Shown: positions 1-9,398, counted from the first letter of the stretch. The stretch: DNA of 10,210 bases from Hylemonella sp. UBA2468 (GCA_002342165.1 DDPM01000052.1:17995-28204), one strand, 5' to 3'. Notes: generated by a model from the sequence alone, not told the origin. Numbers and translations: made by a program.

Positions 1-252
1 AAAGTAGAACAGATTGCTGCGGACGTAGGCCAAGAGATTGTGATCGACCAGGTGTTGGCAGTCGGTAGCGGCGGCGAACTCAAGGTGGGCACACCCTTGG
101 TGTCCGGTGCAACGGTGAAAGCCACTGTGGTGGCTCACGGCAAACACGACAAAGTGCGCATATTCAAAATGCGTCGTCGTAAGCATTATCAGAAACGTCA
201 GGGTCACCGCCAGCAGTTTACAGAGCTGCAAATTGGTGCAATTTCTGCTTAA
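1..252 (+). CDS. rplU: 50S ribosomal protein L21 (bL21), 5' end cut off by the window
   Basis: Ribosomal protein bL21 binds 23S rRNA and helps assemble the large subunit. The reading frame is open from the first base and gives the last 83 residues before TAA. The family is usually about 103 residues, so roughly the first 20 lie outside the window. The basic C-terminal signature [14 protein letters not shown] and the ending FTELQI are typical of bL21. rpmA follows after 12 bases, the classic rplU-rpmA ribosomal operon. The promoter and true start are not visible. Recognition of the family is firm; only the missing N-terminus is inferred. Confidence 0.97.
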   Translation, partial: KVEQIAADVGQEIVIDQVLAVGSGGELKVGTPLVSGATVKATVVAHGKHDKVRIFKMRRRKHYQKRQGHRQQFTELQIGAISA

Positions 253-256
253 GGGG
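251..256 (+). promoter_or_regulatory. Shine-Dalgarno site of rpmA
   Basis: The purine run AAGGGG overlaps the last two bases of the rplU stop codon and lies eight bases before the rpmA ATG. It supports this start and suggests coupled translation of the two ribosomal proteins. Confidence 0.7.
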
Positions 257-264
257 TTAGCAAC

Positions 265-528
265 ATGGCACAGAAAAAAGGCGGCGGCTCAACGCGCAAC
301 GGACGTGACTCCAAGCCGAAAATGCTTGGCGTGAAAGCTTTTGGTGGCGAACAGGTCAGCGCTGGTTCCATCATCGTGCGTCAACGGGGTACCAAGTTCC
401 ACCCCGGCGTCAATGTGGGTATTGGCAAAGACCATACCTTGTTTGCTTTGGTAGATGGCCAAGTTCACTTCACCACCAAAGGTGCGCTGAACAAACAAAC
501 TGTCAATATTGCAGCAGCAGCTGAGTAA
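265..528 (+). CDS. rpmA: 50S ribosomal protein L27 (bL27)
   Basis: bL27 sits near the peptidyl-transferase centre, and its flexible N-terminal tail reaches toward the P-site tRNA. The 87-residue product matches the family length (E. coli has 85). It starts [16 protein letters not shown], the conserved tail, followed by the strongly conserved [10 protein letters not shown] block and the GKDHTLFAL segment. The N-terminus begins directly with this tail, so the cleavable N-terminal extension seen in some Firmicutes is absent. It is co-transcribed with rplU, and an intrinsic terminator follows 21 bases after its stop, so the ribosomal-protein transcript probably ends there in large part. Confidence 0.98.
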   Translation: MAQKKGGGSTRNGRDSKPKMLGVKAFGGEQVSAGSIIVRQRGTKFHPGVNVGIGKDHTLFALVDGQVHFTTKGALNKQTVNIAAAAE

Positions 529-549
529 ATTCTTTCTGCAATCACCTTA

Positions 550-1675
<1,126 letters not shown>

Positions 1676-1715
1676 GGTGTTTAATGGCGCCATGAGGAAC
1701 AGTTTTCCAACCACA

Positions 1716-2855
1716 ATGCCTTTCCCAAACAGTCTGATTCAGGCGCGCCGCTTGGTCGTCAAAGTTGGCTCCAGCCTGGTGACCAACGAAGGTCGTGGCT
1801 TGGATGATCAAGCCATTGGCGAATGGTGTCGCCAGTTAGCGGCTTTGGTCAAAGAAGGGCGTGAGCTGATCATGGTGTCCAGTGGCGCTATTGCAGAAGG
1901 CATGAAGCGCTTGGGATGGGATACCCGTCCCCACGAACTGCACGAATTGCAGGCAGCGGCTGCCGTGGGGCAAATGGGGTTGGCTCAAATGTACGAAGCC
2001 CACTTAAGGGCCCAGGGTCTGGGAAGCGCGCAAGTGCTTTTGACCCACGCCGACTTGGCCGATCGGGAGCGATATTTGAATGCCCGTTCTACTTTGCTGA
2101 CCTTGCTCAAGCTGGGTGTGGTGCCGGTCATCAATGAAAACGACACTGTCGTCAACGATGAGATCAAGTTTGGCGACAACGATACGTTAGGTGCTTTGGT
2201 CGCCAATTTGGTTGAAGCGGATGGGCTCGTCATTCTTACCGACCAAAAAGGCTTGTTTACAGCCGACCCTCGCAGAGATCCTTCCGCTAGGTTGGTGCAT
2301 AACGCTCAAGCGGGTGACATCACTTTAGAGGCCATGGCGGGTGGCTCGGGTTCGCATTTAGGCAAAGGCGGCATGCTCACGAAAATTTTGGCGGCCAAGC
2401 GAGCGGCTGGTTCCGGAGCATCTACGGTCATTGCCTGGGGACGTGAGCCTGATGTGCTGTTGCGATTGACCCAAGGCGAAGCCATTGGCACTTTTTTAAG
2501 TGCCAGCACCCCTAAAAATCAGGCTCGCAAGCAATGGATGGCCGACCACTTGCAATTGCGCGGCTCAGTTTCCATTGATGAAGGCGCCACCCAAAAATTG
2601 CTCAGTGAAGGTAAAAGTCTTTTACCCATTGGAATGTTAAGCGTGCAGGGTGAGTTTTCACGCGGTGAGGTTATTGCGGTGTTGAACGCTTCGGGTGAGG
2701 AGATTGCACGTGGCTTGGCCAATTACGCCAGTGCCGAGGCCCGATTGATATGCCGCAAAGCGTCATCAGAGTTTGAGGCTTTGTTGGGTTTCGTGGCTGA
2801 GCCTGAAATGCTGCACCGCGACAACATGGTCATAACGGTTGCCAAATCAACTTAA
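1716..2855 (+). CDS. proB: Glutamate 5-kinase
   Basis: Cytosolic enzyme that phosphorylates L-glutamate with ATP in the first step of proline synthesis; ProB is usually feedback-inhibited by proline. From this start the protein is 379 residues. The amino-acid-kinase domain opens with [11 protein letters not shown] (from residue 16) and contains INENDTV (139-145), FGDND (152-156) and [12 protein letters not shown] (175-186). An RNA-binding-type PUA domain occupies roughly residues 280-360. The start is uncertain: an in-frame ATG at 1692 would add eight residues (MRNSFPTT). I prefer 1716 because homologues have about ten residues before the RR(L/I)VVKVG strand, but neither ATG has an ideally spaced Shine-Dalgarno site. 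An even longer in-frame start at 1563 would overlap obgE by over 100 bases and is unlikely. The partner proA is not in the window. Confidence 0.95.
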   Translation: MPFPNSLIQARRLVVKVGSSLVTNEGRGLDDQAIGEWCRQLAALVKEGRELIMVSSGAIAEGMKRLGWDTRPHELHELQAAAAVGQMGLAQMYEAHLRAQGLGSAQVLLTHADLADRERYLNARSTLLTLLKLGVVPVINENDTVVNDEIKFGDNDTLGALVANLVEADGLVILTDQKGLFTADPRRDPSARLVHNAQAGDITLEAMAGGSGSHLGKGGMLTKILAAKRAAGSGASTVIAWGREPDVLLRLTQGEAIGTFLSASTPKNQARKQWMADHLQLRGSVSIDEGATQKLLSEGKSLLPIGMLSVQGEFSRGEVIAVLNASGEEIARGLANYASAEARLICRKASSEFEALLGFVAEPEMLHRDNMVITVAKST

Positions 2856-2860
2856 GTCAG

Positions 2861-3364
2861 TTAAGGATTGCGGCTTGACTTGAGCCGCTTGATGAGCTCC
2901 GCCGCGCTGCGTGCCCCAAGACTTGCCCCCTCGCAAAACCCTTGTCGTGCTAACGCAATGGCATGTCGGTGAGAAGCTTTGGTGGGGTCAAGGCGGGCCC
3001 ATTCAGGTTGGGCCACCGTTTGCCATTTGTCTGCAGAGCTGGAGCGCGCATAGGTTTTGATTTCGCTGGTGTTGCAGCGCAAGCCTTCAAACAAGGCATT
3101 GGTGCTGCCTTCAGGGTTGTAGGCCACCATCACATAACGTACCACCTCATCGTTGCCAACACTGATGGATTGGGGGTCTACCCCAAACACCAAACTGCCT
3201 GCAGAACGCAAATCAATGGGAATGAGGTTGGCTTTGCTCCAAGCAGGTGCGGGCGGGGTCGGGGCCTCTATCCAATTGGAAGTTTCTGCCAAAACCCAAG
3301 GGCTGCATATCAACATCAGGGCAACCGCTGCACAGCGCTTCAACTCAGCTCGCATGGAACTCAT
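2861..3364 (-). CDS. CNP1-like family protein, exported, function unknown
   Basis: A 167-residue protein that I place in the uncharacterised CNP1-like family, known mainly from betaproteobacteria. A Sec signal peptide is visible: a basic segment (MRAELKR), a hydrophobic core ([10 protein letters not shown]) and a likely cut after VLA at residue 26, so it should be periplasmic. There is no lipobox. The mature part has two cysteines (C97 and C144) that could form a disulfide. The start was set at the ATG at 3364; an ATG at 3355 would keep just the signal peptide, and starts at 3379 or GTG 3397 are possible. All choices overlap the end of rppH (20 bases as given), so the two genes are probably translated together. 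The tail faces proB with a five-base gap. No enzymatic motif is recognisable. Family assignment is from memory of the pattern; function is unknown. Confidence 0.8.
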   Translation of the reverse strand: MSSMRAELKRCAAVALMLICSPWVLAETSNWIEAPTPPAPAWSKANLIPIDLRSAGSLVFGVDPQSISVGNDEVVRYVMVAYNPEGSTNALFEGLRCNTSEIKTYARSSSADKWQTVAQPEWARLDPTKASHRHAIALARQGFCEGASLGARSAAELIKRLKSSRNP

Positions 3365-3899
3365 CAGATCCGGAGTCATCGTGACGGGGTCGTGCACCTT
3401 GGCGCAAATAGCGCAAGCGCTGGTCTTGTTTGGGTAAAAATCGTGCCAGTTCTGTCAAGGCCATTTCGTAGACGCCCCGCTTGAACTCCACCACCATGTC
3501 CAAGGGCACCCAGTAGTCGTTCCAGCGCCAAGCGTCAAACTCAGGATGCTCTGTGGCTCTTAGGTTCAGATCCCAGTCCTGCCCTGTAAGCTGAAGCAAA
3601 AACCAAATTTGCTTTTGACCTTTGTAATGGCCGCGCGATTCCCTGCGGATGAAATGGTCTGGCACCTCATAGCGCAACCAGTCTCGGGTGCGGGCCACAA
3701 CGCGCACATGTTCGGGTTGTAGCCCGACTTCTTCGTTCAGCTCCCTGAACATGGCCTGCTCCGGGGTTTCGCCCCGGTCAATGCCACCTTGAGGAAATTG
3801 CCACGAATGGGTACGTATCCGTTTGCCCCAAAAAACCTGATTCCTTTGGTTGAGCAGAATGATGCCGACGTTAGGCCTAAAGCCATCTCTGTCAAGCAT
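3345..3899 (-). CDS. rppH: RNA pyrophosphohydrolase, Nudix family
   Basis: RppH removes pyrophosphate from the 5' end of mRNAs, which opens them to RNase E decay. The product is 184 residues and starts [17 protein letters not shown], the usual RppH N-terminus. The WQFPQGGID segment runs into a complete Nudix box from G38 to L60, with the metal-binding core REL-N-EEVGL at 52-60. The later blocks ([34 protein letters not shown]) also match RppH. The start at 3899 has a GGGA site (3907-3910) seven bases upstream; a longer start at 3947 would lack family similarity. It is divergent from proS, and the CNP1-like gene overlaps its 3' end. Confidence 0.96.
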   Translation of the reverse strand: MLDRDGFRPNVGIILLNQRNQVFWGKRIRTHSWQFPQGGIDRGETPEQAMFRELNEEVGLQPEHVRVVARTRDWLRYEVPDHFIRRESRGHYKGQKQIWFLLQLTGQDWDLNLRATEHPEFDAWRWNDYWVPLDMVVEFKRGVYEMALTELARFLPKQDQRLRYLRQGARPRHDDSGSDEFHAS

Positions 3900-3929
3900 A
3901 ATCAAATCCCAAATTTTGATATTGAAACC

Positions 3930-3957
3930 ATTATGCACTGCTGCCATCGTGCATCAA
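3930..3957 (-). promoter_or_regulatory. Candidate sigma-70 promoter for rppH
   Basis: On the minus strand TTGATG (3957-3952) is followed after 16 bases by CATAAT (3935-3930). Both hexamers are near consensus. Transcription would begin roughly 25 bases before the rppH ATG. It lies inside the 79-base gap shared with the divergent proS. I could not find an equally good promoter for proS in the gap. Confidence 0.4.
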
Positions 3958-3978
3958 GGTCAAACACCCAAATTCTCC

Positions 3979-5721
3979 ATGAAAGCTTCCCAGTTTCTCG
4001 TCTCGACCCTCAAGGAAGCGCCCGCAGACGCCGAGGTGGTGAGCCACAAGCTCATGATGCGTGCAGGCATGATCAAAAAGCTCGGCGCTGGAATCTACAA
4101 CTACATGCCCATGGGCCTGCGCGTGATTCGCAAAGTGGAGGCCATCGTGCGCGAAGAAATGAACCGTGCCGGCGCCATCGAGCTGACCATGCCTGTGGTG
4201 CAACCCGCGGAGTTGTGGCAGGAAACCGGCCGCTTCGACAAGATGGGCCCTGAGCTCTTACGCATCAAAGACCGCCACGACCGTGACTTCGTGGTCCAGC
4301 CTACCAGCGAAGAGGTGGTGACCGACATCGCCCGTCAGGAAATCAAGAGCTACAAGCAGCTGCCCAAAAACTTTTACCAGATTCAGACCAAATTCCGTGA
4401 CGAGCGACGCCCCCGTTTTGGCCTGATGCGCGGGCGCGAGTTCATCATGAAAGACGCTTACAGCTTTGACCGCGACCAAGACGCCGCCAAGGCCAGCTAC
4501 CAGATCATGGCCCAAGCCTACCGCCGTATTTTTGACCGCTTTGGACTGACTTACCGCGCGGTTGCCGCCGACAGCGGCGCCATTGGCGGCGACCTGAGCG
4601 AAGAGTTCCAAGTCATTGCCGCTACCGGCGAAGATGCCATCGTTTACTGCCCCACCAGCGACTACGCAGCCAACATGGAAAAGGCTGAAGCTATGGCACC
4701 CACATTGGTCAGAGCGCCCGCGCAGGCCGCTTTGGAAAAAATAGCAACGCCGGGTAAGAGCACCTGCGCGGATGTGGCGGCCCTGCTGCAAGTGCCGCTC
4801 ACCACCACGGTAAAGTCACTGGTTTTGGCGACCGATGAGATGGATGAGCAAGGCGGCGTTAAGAAGACCCAGGTCTGGCTGCTGCTGCTGCGTGGCGACC
4901 ACGACATGAATGAAGTCAAGGTGGCCAAGCTGCCTGGCTTGACGGGCTTTCGCTTTGCCACCGTGCCCGAAATTGAGGCGCACTTTGATGCAAAGCCCGG
5001 CTATCTAGGTCCCATTGGCTTGCGCCAGCCGGTTTGCATGGTGGCTGACCGTGACGTGGCGGTCATGGCTGACTGGATTTGCGGCGCCAATGAAGAAAAC
5101 TTCCATATCCGCGGTGTCAATTGGGGCCGCGACCTGCCAGAGCCCGATCTGGTGGCTGACATTCGTAACGTGGTCGAGGGTGATGCCTCGCCGGACGGAC
5201 GGGGCGTGCTCGCGATTGAGCGCGGCATTGAGGTGGGGCACGTTTTTTATCTGGGCACCAAATACAGCCGAGCCATGAACGCCACTTTTTTGGACGAGAA
5301 CGGCAAACCCCAGTTCATGGAAATGGGCTGCTACGGCATTGGGATCACGCGTTTACCAGCTGCGGCTATTGAGCAGAATCATGACGAGCGCGGCATTATT
5401 TGGCCCGATGCCATTGCGCCGTTTACCGTGGTGATTTGCCCTATAGGCATGGACCGTAGCGTCGAGGTCAAAACCGCAAGCGAACAGCTTTACGCACAAC
5501 TCATAGCCGAAGGCATCGATGTATTGCTCGACGATCGTGGTGAGCGCCCTGGCGCCATGTTTGCAGACTGGGAGCTCATTGGCGTGCCCCATCGCATCAC
5601 CATTGGCGAACGGATGCTCAAAGAAGGCAAGTTGGAGTACCAGCACCGTCGAGATTCAAGTGCGACCCAAGTGCCCTTGGCAAAGATGCAGGCTTACTTA
5701 ACCCCCCGACTTTTGGTCTGA
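3979..5721 (+). CDS. proS: Prolyl-tRNA synthetase, bacterial type with editing domain
   Basis: Cytosolic class II enzyme that charges tRNA-Pro with proline. The 580-residue product matches the bacterial form (E. coli 572). It starts [20 protein letters not shown], as expected for the family. Motif 2 is [17 protein letters not shown] from residue 139; motif 3 contains GIGITR at 453-458. Between them, about residues 225-410, lies the INS editing domain that removes alanine from mischarged tRNA. It keeps a lysine at residue 279 (TTTVKSL), the same number as the lysine known to matter for substrate choice in E. coli, and a histidine at 376 in the FHIRG segment. The C-terminal anticodon-binding domain starts near residue 480. 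There is no good Shine-Dalgarno site before the ATG. Upstream in-frame ATGs reach back into rppH and lack family similarity. Confidence 0.97.
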   Translation: MKASQFLVSTLKEAPADAEVVSHKLMMRAGMIKKLGAGIYNYMPMGLRVIRKVEAIVREEMNRAGAIELTMPVVQPAELWQETGRFDKMGPELLRIKDRHDRDFVVQPTSEEVVTDIARQEIKSYKQLPKNFYQIQTKFRDERRPRFGLMRGREFIMKDAYSFDRDQDAAKASYQIMAQAYRRIFDRFGLTYRAVAADSGAIGGDLSEEFQVIAATGEDAIVYCPTSDYAANMEKAEAMAPTLVRAPAQAALEKIATPGKSTCADVAALLQVPLTTTVKSLVLATDEMDEQGGVKKTQVWLLLLRGDHDMNEVKVAKLPGLTGFRFATVPEIEAHFDAKPGYLGPIGLRQPVCMVADRDVAVMADWICGANEENFHIRGVNWGRDLPEPDLVADIRNVVEGDASPDGRGVLAIERGIEVGHVFYLGTKYSRAMNATFLDENGKPQFMEMGCYGIGITRLPAAAIEQNHDERGIIWPDAIAPFTVVICPIGMDRSVEVKTASEQLYAQLIAEGIDVLLDDRGERPGAMFADWELIGVPHRITIGERMLKEGKLEYQHRRDSSATQVPLAKMQAYLTPRLLV

Positions 5722-5722
5722 C

Positions 5723-6376
5723 ATGTCACGCAGATCGTGGGCACTTTCCAGTACCAAATGGACGCTTGGGCTGGTGAGCCTGTATCTGTCTCCTTTTGGT
5801 GATTGCTTGAACGGACTGGGCGCCCCTGTTTTTGCCGGTACTCAGCTGGAAGAGCCCTTGGTTGACTCTGTGCGCACTGCCCTGAGCGCCTCTGTGGCCA
5901 ATCATGCGCCACCGGTTCCTGAGTTTGCACACCCCGAGGCTCGAAAGCAATTCTTCAGATGGTGTAGACACATGGACGAGCGTCTTCAAAAACGCAAGCC
6001 CGACTTTGCTTTGCGGCAGGAATTCTTGCAAACCGTTTGGTATGAGAGTAAGCGCTCAGGTTTAGAGCCCTCCCTGGTACTGGGGCTGATTCAGGTGGAG
6101 AGCAACTTCAGAAAGTTTGCGGTCTCTTCAGCCGGGGCGCGCGGTTTTATGCAGGTCATGCCGTTTTGGGTTCGGCTGCTTGGAGACGGCGACGCGTCCA
6201 TACTGTTTCATATGCAAACCAATTTGAGGTTTGGATGCGTCATCTTGAGACATTACCTTGATATCGAACAAGGCCATATGGGAATGGCTTTGGGCAGGTA
6301 CAACGGATCAAGGGGAAAGGGTACTTATCCTGATGCGGTCATGGCAGCCCAACGAAACTGGAAGCTTGAGAGTTAA
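5723..6376 (+). CDS. Small exported lytic transglycosylase (SLT domain)
   Basis: Likely cleaves the glycan strands of peptidoglycan in the periplasm to leave 1,6-anhydro-muramyl ends. The protein is 217 residues. The N-terminus is basic (MSRRSW...K) followed by a hydrophobic stretch near residues 14-24, with a possible cut after VFA near residue 38. The SLT/goose-lysozyme-like domain covers about 105-205. It contains the catalytic glutamate E126 in IQVESNF, GFMQVMP at 141-147, and [14 protein letters not shown] from Y193. It starts one base after the proS stop, so it must be co-transcribed and probably translationally coupled. Its TAA overlaps the TAA of grxD on the other strand. Exact substrate and cell-cycle role cannot be read from the sequence. 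Confidence 0.9.
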   Translation: MSRRSWALSSTKWTLGLVSLYLSPFGDCLNGLGAPVFAGTQLEEPLVDSVRTALSASVANHAPPVPEFAHPEARKQFFRWCRHMDERLQKRKPDFALRQEFLQTVWYESKRSGLEPSLVLGLIQVESNFRKFAVSSAGARGFMQVMPFWVRLLGDGDASILFHMQTNLRFGCVILRHYLDIEQGHMGMALGRYNGSRGKGTYPDAVMAAQRNWKLES

Positions 6377-6690
6377 GACTTGATCACCTGTTGCAGCTCC
6401 CCGTTTTCAAACATTTCCATCATGATGTCGGAGCCACCGACAAACTCGCCCTTGACGTACAGCTGAGGAATGGTAGGCCAATTGCTGTATTCCTTAATGC
6501 CTTGACGAATTTCGGCATCGTCCAGCACGTTGACGGTTTTTAGAGTTTTGGTTTCCACACCACACGCTTTCAAAATTTGAATCGCGCGCCCAGAAAAGCC
6601 GCACATTGGAAAACTGGCGCTTCCCTTCATAAACAAAACCACATCATGGTTTTTTACAAGCTCATCAATGCGCTGTTGGGTAGTGGTCAT
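6373..6690 (-). CDS. grxD: Monothiol glutaredoxin, CGFS type (Grx4)
   Basis: A 105-residue CGFS glutaredoxin. Family members bind a bridging [2Fe-2S] cluster with glutathione and pass it to other proteins or BolA partners. The active motif CGFS is at residues 30-33, preceded by VVLFMKGS with the conserved K22. The cis-proline segment [20 protein letters not shown] completes the thioredoxin fold and glutathione site. The ATG at 6690 has a good GAGAGGGA ribosome site (6696-6703) five bases upstream. A longer frame back to 6780 is rejected. It is divergent from the SlyD-like gene and shares a TTAA stop overlap with the transglycosylase gene. Confidence 0.97.
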   Translation of the reverse strand: MTTTQQRIDELVKNHDVVLFMKGSASFPMCGFSGRAIQILKACGVETKTLKTVNVLDDAEIRQGIKEYSNWPTIPQLYVKGEFVGGSDIMMEMFENGELQQVIKS

Positions 6691-6695
6691 GAATG

Positions 6696-6703
6696 TCCCT
6701 CTC
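6696..6703 (-). promoter_or_regulatory. Shine-Dalgarno site of grxD
   Basis: GAGAGGGA on the minus strand, five bases before the ATG at 6690. It decides the start, because the reading frame stays open further upstream to 6780. Confidence 0.7.
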
Positions 6704-6781
6704 AAAATTCTGAATGATGTGATTATTTCATGCGTTGATAATCTTTGCTTGCCGATAAACGAGACCCAAACCTCACACAAG

Positions 6782-7258
6782 ATGAAGATCGATAAAAACT
6801 CAGCCGTGACCTTGACTTACAAGGTTTTTGACCAATTAGGGCATGTGCTTTCCAACCCCAAAGAGCCTATGGTTTATTTGCATGGCGGCTATGGAAATAC
6901 CTTGGTCAAAATTGAAGAGGCATTGGATGGCCAAAGCAAAGGTTTTCGAACCACCTTGATACTTGCTCCCGAAGATGCCTTTGGGCTTCGAGATGAAACT
7001 TTGGTGCGCACCATCCCCAAGGCAGAGTTTCCCCCGGGCGTCAAAGTGGGCGGCGAGCTGGAAGGTCAAACCGAAGACGGCAAAACCCATGTGTTTCATG
7101 TGATGAAAATAAAAGGTCCCCAAGTCATCTTGGATGGCAACCACCCTTGGGCAGGCAAAACCCTAAGGTTCAGCTTGTTGGTAACGGATGTTCGAGCTGC
7201 CAGCGATGAAGAAATCAGCCACGGTCATGTGCATGGACCGCACGGCCACCACCACTAA
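6782..7258 (+). CDS. slyD: SlyD-like FKBP-type peptidyl-prolyl isomerase with His-rich tail
   Basis: A 158-residue cytosolic peptidyl-prolyl cis-trans isomerase and chaperone of the SlyD group. The first part (about 1-68) is half of the FKBP fold, beginning with the typical [12 protein letters not shown]. The insert-in-flap chaperone domain covers about 69-118, and the FKBP strand returns with [13 protein letters not shown] at 118-130. The last 12 residues contain seven histidines (H147, 149, 151, 154, 156-158). In E. coli SlyD a longer His/Cys tail binds nickel; this tail is shorter and has no cysteine. The ATG at 6782 fits the family N-terminus but has no clear Shine-Dalgarno site. The symbol is by similarity; a general FKBP name would also be safe. 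Its TAA overlaps the nadC stop. Confidence 0.9.
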   Translation: MKIDKNSAVTLTYKVFDQLGHVLSNPKEPMVYLHGGYGNTLVKIEEALDGQSKGFRTTLILAPEDAFGLRDETLVRTIPKAEFPPGVKVGGELEGQTEDGKTHVFHVMKIKGPQVILDGNHPWAGKTLRFSLLVTDVRAASDEEISHGHVHGPHGHHH

Positions 7259-8133
7259 AGCATATGCTTTTCTAACGGCTGATCTATAAACCGCATCGAA
7301 AAATCTACTGCCTGGATGTCTTTGATCAGACCGCCCACCGAAATGCGGTCCACTCCAGTTTCGGCAAGCTCACGAATCCGCTCAAAGCGCACGCCGCCGG
7401 AAATTTCCAGGCTGATTCGGCCTTGACTTAGGGCCACGGCCTGACGAATCTGGTCCAAAGACATGTTGTCCAGCAACACCATTTGCACCCCCGCATCCAA
7501 GGCCTCCTGGAGTTGGGTCAGGGTTTCGACCTCCACCTGAATAAAGCTGGCTTGGCTTGCAAGCCCTTGAGCAGCCCGAAACGCGGGTGTTAAGCCCCCC
7601 GCAGCTGCTATGTGGTTTTCTTTGATCAAAATGGCGTCAAACAAGCCCATACGGTGGTTTTTTCCGCCGCCGCAGCGAACAGCATACTTCTCTGCCACTC
7701 GTAGTCCAGGTATGGTTTTGCGCGTGTCCAAAATAGAGGCCGAAGTACCTTCTACAGCTTTTACAAATTTTTGCGTTTTGGTGGCCACAGCACTTAATGT
7801 TTGCAAAAAGTTCAAACAAGTTCGTTCAGCAGTAAGCAATTCGCGTGCAGAACCTTGAATTTCCACGACGCGCTCCCCTGGAGAGCAAGCTTGACCATCT
7901 TGAACGAACCACTGCGCTCGTGCAGAAGGCGCCACCTGCTTGAGCACTTCTTTAACCCAAGGCTGTCCACACAGTACGGCTTCGTCGCGGCAAATGATGG
8001 TAGCGATGGCTTCTTGGGCCAATGGAATCAGCTGGGCCGTGAGGTCACCGCTGCCCACGTCCTCTTGCAAGGCACGGCGAACGTCTTCGGCGGCTTGGGC
8101 CTCAATGCTGAGTTGGAGATTGGCTAGGGTCAT
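7255..8133 (-). CDS. nadC: Nicotinate-nucleotide pyrophosphorylase (quinolinate phosphoribosyltransferase)
   Basis: Cytosolic enzyme that joins quinolinate to PRPP and releases CO2 to give nicotinate mononucleotide in de novo NAD synthesis. The 292-residue product has the family signatures in order: EDVGSGDLT (24-32), ELLTAERTCLNFLQ (98-111), DTRKTIPGLRVAEKYAV (136-152), GGGKNHRMGL (155-164) and LIKENH (169-174). The R138-K139, H160-R161 and K171 residues fall in the known substrate-binding blocks. nadA and nadB are not in the window. It lies 26 bases after the hemerythrin gene on the same strand. No Shine-Dalgarno site precedes the ATG, but a TATACA hexamer does (see separate entry). Its TAG overlaps the slyD stop. 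Confidence 0.97.
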   Translation of the reverse strand: MTLANLQLSIEAQAAEDVRRALQEDVGSGDLTAQLIPLAQEAIATIICRDEAVLCGQPWVKEVLKQVAPSARAQWFVQDGQACSPGERVVEIQGSARELLTAERTCLNFLQTLSAVATKTQKFVKAVEGTSASILDTRKTIPGLRVAEKYAVRCGGGKNHRMGLFDAILIKENHIAAAGGLTPAFRAAQGLASQASFIQVEVETLTQLQEALDAGVQMVLLDNMSLDQIRQAVALSQGRISLEISGGVRFERIRELAETGVDRISVGGLIKDIQAVDFSMRFIDQPLEKHML

Positions 8134-8141
8134 GTAGCGAA

Positions 8142-8170
8142 TGTATAAAGTTTAAAAAATTATGCGACAG
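8142..8170 (-). promoter_or_regulatory. Possible nadC promoter giving a very short leader
   Basis: On the minus strand TATACA (8147-8142) resembles a -10 box; the best -35 at 17 bases is CTGTCG (8170-8165), a weak match that overlaps the end of the hemerythrin gene. Transcription would start about two bases before the nadC ATG. The intervening 26-base gap is AT-rich and has no ribosome site. Confidence 0.3.
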
Positions 8171-8660
8171 ACGAGTTGGACGCCGCGTTGCGGCGAATGA
8201 TCACGGGCTTTCCGCCCAAGCGTTGCTTGCACATCCAGTGGGCGAGAGCTGAATCCAGATAGTCTGCATGACCAGGAAACCAGCGTACCAACTCCGCGGC
8301 CAAGCGTTGAACATTGGCCGTGCGGCCTTGTTCAACTTCGGCCATGACTTCACGCACGCTGGCCAATACTGCGGCGTGTTCATCAATATGGCATTCACGT
8401 GCCGGAAATTCAGTGTCACGCATCCACTGGTCTTCCTCGCCAAAATGCCGCTCTGCATGCGCAGCAAATGCCTTTAGGCGCTCCAGCATTTCAGCCTCTA
8501 TGGCGGATTGCAACGCCTGAACGCACTCCACAAACTCCTGGTGGGTGCGGTCCATAGGACCGTAACCCAATAAAAACGCATCACTCCATTCCAGAGTATT
8601 TGTTGCGGCATTCGCTGAAGCTTGGGGCGCTTGGACAGTGTGAGATGTTTCTTGGCTCAT
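8160..8660 (-). CDS. Bacteriohemerythrin (hemerythrin domain protein)
   Basis: A 166-residue single-domain hemerythrin, a four-helix bundle that reversibly binds O2 at a di-iron centre. All seven expected ligands are present: H40 (DRTHQEF), H72 and E76 (HFGEE), H91 and H95 (HIDEH), and H131 with D136 (HADYLD). The first 22 residues are low-complexity and rich in Ala, Gln and Thr, and the last 20 or so extend past the bundle. There is no signal peptide or membrane segment, so it is cytosolic. It starts three bases after the permease stop and ends 26 bases before nadC. Possible roles are O2 storage, delivery or sensing, or iron handling; the sequence does not decide among them. Confidence 0.93.
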   Translation of the reverse strand: MSQETSHTVQAPQASANAATNTLEWSDAFLLGYGPMDRTHQEFVECVQALQSAIEAEMLERLKAFAAHAERHFGEEDQWMRDTEFPARECHIDEHAAVLASVREVMAEVEQGRTANVQRLAAELVRWFPGHADYLDSALAHWMCKQRLGGKPVIIRRNAASNSSVA

Positions 8661-8663
8661 TGG

Positions 8664-9398
8664 TTACTTGAACAACAAAATCAGGGAAATGAGGGTCAAA
8701 AAGCCCATCAGTATTCGGCGAAACAGAGTTTCACTCAGACGGTGACGCAAGAGCCTACCCAACTTCAAGCCCAGCACCATAGGAATAAGAGCCAAGGACG
8801 ACAGAACAAACTCATGCCATCCAAAGCGGTCAAACCACCACAGCGACAGGTAAAGCGGAAGCGCTGCAATTAGGTAAATGATGCTGATGCTGCCCACGAA
8901 CATGTCTCGGTTCAATTTGAGCGCCATCAAATAAGCAATGATGAGCGGGCCTGTCAATGATGAAACGCCACTCATCAAACCCGAAGCCGCTCCGACCAAA
9001 ATACCAGACCATTTTTCGTGCTGGGGCGCAATGCTCAAGTTGAACGTAAAGGCCATCAACACCGTAGCAGCCAATACAGATATGGCCAGCAAGGAGTTGA
9101 GCATTCCAAGCGACAGGTTCAGGGTCATTTTCACGGTCAAGATGGTCGCTACCGTTTGCGTCAAGATCAGCCATCCAAATCGTTTGAGGCTGTAGCGCAG
9201 CAAGCCACCTTCAATGGACTGAATGCTGTTGGACACCAGAACCGGCATGCCCAGTAGTGCAATTGTGGTGGGTGCAGGAATGACCAAAGACAACAAGGGC
9301 GCCACCACCATCGGCATGCCCACACCTAATGTGCCTTTGACAAAAGCGCCCAATAAAAAAACCGCTGCCCCAAATGCCATGAGCAGCCATTGCGACAT
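8664..9398 (-). CDS. TauE/SafE (TSUP) family membrane permease
   Basis: An inner-membrane protein of 244 residues with about seven to eight hydrophobic segments. It has the two repeat signatures of the TSUP family: FVKGTLGVGMPMVVAPLL near the N-terminus and GLMSGVSSLTGPLIIAYLMA in the second half. Known members move sulfite, sulfoacetate, other sulfonates or other small organic anions. The substrate here cannot be read. The start was set at the ATG at 9398 (MSQWLLMAFG); a TTG at 9416 would add six residues. Neither has a strong ribosome site. It heads the row permease-hemerythrin-nadC and is divergent from the PDR-type reductase, with an 80-base gap. Confidence 0.9.
   Translation of the reverse strand: MSQWLLMAFGAAVFLLGAFVKGTLGVGMPMVVAPLLSLVIPAPTTIALLGMPVLVSNSIQSIEGGLLRYSLKRFGWLILTQTVATILTVKMTLNLSLGMLNSLLAISVLAATVLMAFTFNLSIAPQHEKWSGILVGAASGLMSGVSSLTGPLIIAYLMALKLNRDMFVGSISIIYLIAALPLYLSLWWFDRFGWHEFVLSSLALIPMVLGLKLGRLLRHRLSETLFRRILMGFLTLISLILLFK

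Noticed and set aside
2963..3484. Open frame of 173 codons on the plus strand
   Set aside because: It is antisense to both the CNP1-like gene and rppH, which have a signal peptide and a full Nudix box respectively; no motif is seen in this frame.
3850..3978. Longer proS start reaching into rppH
   Set aside because: The canonical ProRS N-terminus begins at 3979; the upstream residues are unlike the family and overlap the divergent gene.
4258..4791. Open frame of 177 codons on the minus strand within proS
   Set aside because: Antisense to the catalytic and editing domains of proS; the long frame is explained by GC-rich codon bias.
6721..6760. TTGATA and GATAAT/GATAAA hexamers as promoters for the slyD-like gene
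   Set aside because: No pair has a spacing of 15-19 bases with a decent partner hexamer, so I could not assign a promoter.
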